Source of the DNA: Bacillota bacterium
GTDB taxonomy: Bacteria > Bacillota_E > RBS10-35 > JAJYVN01
Length of the DNA: 7,360 bases
Direction of reading: 5' to 3'
Assembly: GCA_021846605.1 (NCBI GenBank)
Contig: JAJZWQ010000150.1
Location: 1 to 7,360 of the forward strand
The position numbers and the translations under genes are program-made. Of this stretch, positions 6,824-7,360 are shown one piece after another (position 1 is the first letter of the stretch; each line of letters opens with the position of its first letter). The notes beneath the pieces were generated by a model that was given only the letters and a program-made list of their open reading frames with translations, did not search any database and had not been told where the DNA came from.

Positions 6824-6950
6824 CCACGCTTACGAGGTTAGCTGACGGGCTCGGAGCGAACGCTGCCCCTACCTCTTCACGAGGATTCGCCCCACGGATC
6901 AGTTTGGTTCCCCCGTTCGCCGCAAATCGGCGACTCAGCGATCGGCGTGG
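6824..6950 (-). promoter_or_regulatory. ydaO/yuaA-type cyclic di-AMP riboswitch aptamer
   Basis: Reading the minus strand from 6950 down, the conserved blocks of the ydaO-yuaA (c-di-AMP) riboswitch appear in order: CGCTGAGTC (6932-6940), GGGGGAACCAAA (6903-6914), GGGGCGAATCC (6883-6893), and the highly characteristic CAGCTAACCTCGTAAGCG (6827-6844). The 5' CGCT and 3' AGCG can close the terminal helix, and CCACGC/GCGTGG (6945-6950 with 6824-6829) offers an alternative or extended closing stem. This RNA class binds two c-di-AMP molecules and usually turns off transport or cell-wall genes when the ligand is high. It ends about 100 bases before the start of the antiporter gene, in the same direction, so that gene is the evident target. 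The match is made from memory of the consensus. Confidence 0.93.
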
Positions 6951-7001
6951 AGACCTATGCTGCTATCCGCCGAACAACCCCCGCATCGCTCGGGTGTCGT
7001 C

Positions 7002-7031
7002 ACGCTACCACAGGGCCAAGCGTGCGGGCAA
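7002..7031 (-). promoter_or_regulatory. Candidate promoter for the riboswitch-antiporter transcript
   Basis: On the minus strand TTGCCC (7026-7031) is followed after 18 bases by TAGCGT (7002-7007), preceded by TG as an extended -10. Transcription would start at about 6995, some 45 bases upstream of the aptamer. The -35 and spacer are imperfect, so this is tentative. Confidence 0.3.
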
Positions 7032-7360
7032 TAAGCATCCCGGGCGTGTGGCCACCGCGCCACGGGGCCGGCCCAACGTGCATCCCGCGTCCGCAGCGGC
7101 GGCCGCCGGTGTGCGCGGAAATACCGGCCGCCCTGAAGGCGCGCCTCGGGCGCGGGCGGGTCTGGCGGATCAATCCGAGATGCCCTTGAAGCACCAACCA
7201 CTGCAGCGCCCACTTGGATCTGCCGCCCCCGCCCGCCGCTACTATGGCCCACCACGGACTCCTGATGGCCCTACCGCCGCCCTTCGCCTTTTGGGCTCGG
7301 TCGCCGGGACCCGCTCGCGCGGGAAGCCACCAGGTCTCTCCAGTTGCGGCCCGATCCCTG
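7032..7360. other. Unassigned right end of the window
   Basis: No gene is supported. A plus-strand frame opens at ATG 7243 and runs off the end, but it lacks a ribosome binding site and its product is not recognisable. A perfect five-base-pair stem CCCGC-TCGC-GCGGG occurs at 7310-7323. The sequence may be intergenic or the start of something cut by the window edge. Confidence 0.4.

Noticed and set aside
6947..7189. An 80-residue plus-strand frame at the right end
   Set aside because: It begins inside the antisense of the riboswitch, lacks a ribosome binding site, and its third codon positions are not GC-enriched as in the real genes.
7280..7350. Resemblance of the minus strand (GGAGAGACC and CCCAAAAGG) to a glycine riboswitch
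   Set aside because: The required CUCUCAGG partner block and the order of the conserved segments are missing.
1..7360. tRNA, rRNA and CRISPR arrays
   Set aside because: No T-loop plus acceptor-stem combination, no ribosomal RNA signature and no regularly spaced direct repeats were seen on either strand.

Overview
The window is a very GC-rich bacterial segment in which every intact gene I can support lies on the minus strand. Strong Shine-Dalgarno sequences, use of GTG starts and a cyclic-di-AMP riboswitch suggest a high-GC member of the Bacillota or a similar Gram-positive. This placement is an inference and is not firm. High GC produces many long spurious reading frames; most of the plus-strand ones are shadows of minus-strand genes.

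Layout from right to left, which is the direction of transcription: (1) 6951-7360 holds no gene I can support, apart from a tentative promoter. (2) At about 6824-6950 there is a clear ydaO/yuaA-type c-di-AMP riboswitch, followed by two small hairpins that could be its expression platform. (3) It leads into a 714-residue CPA2-type cation:proton antiporter carrying two C-terminal universal stress protein (USP) domains (4580-6724). (4) Then come about 780 bases without a recognisable gene, including a nested inverted repeat just downstream of the antiporter. (5) At 3362-3800, on the plus strand, lies a broken DNA-3-methyladenine glycosylase (AlkA-like) gene with at least three lesions. (6) A likely two-gene unit follows: a GH98-type glycoside hydrolase without a signal peptide (1489-3162) and, 28 bases downstream, a DinB-family protein (993-1460). 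(7) A roughly 300-base gap with hairpins precedes a small lipoprotein made almost only of Ser, Thr, Gly and Ala (334-687). (8) The left 333 bases are non-coding but rich in short hairpins.

The riboswitch and antiporter form a coherent ion-homeostasis unit: c-di-AMP commonly controls potassium and osmolyte transport, and the transporter also carries nucleotide-binding-type USP domains. The GH98-DinB pair has no obvious shared pathway. I see no tRNA, rRNA, CRISPR array, intact mobile element or recognisable defence system.
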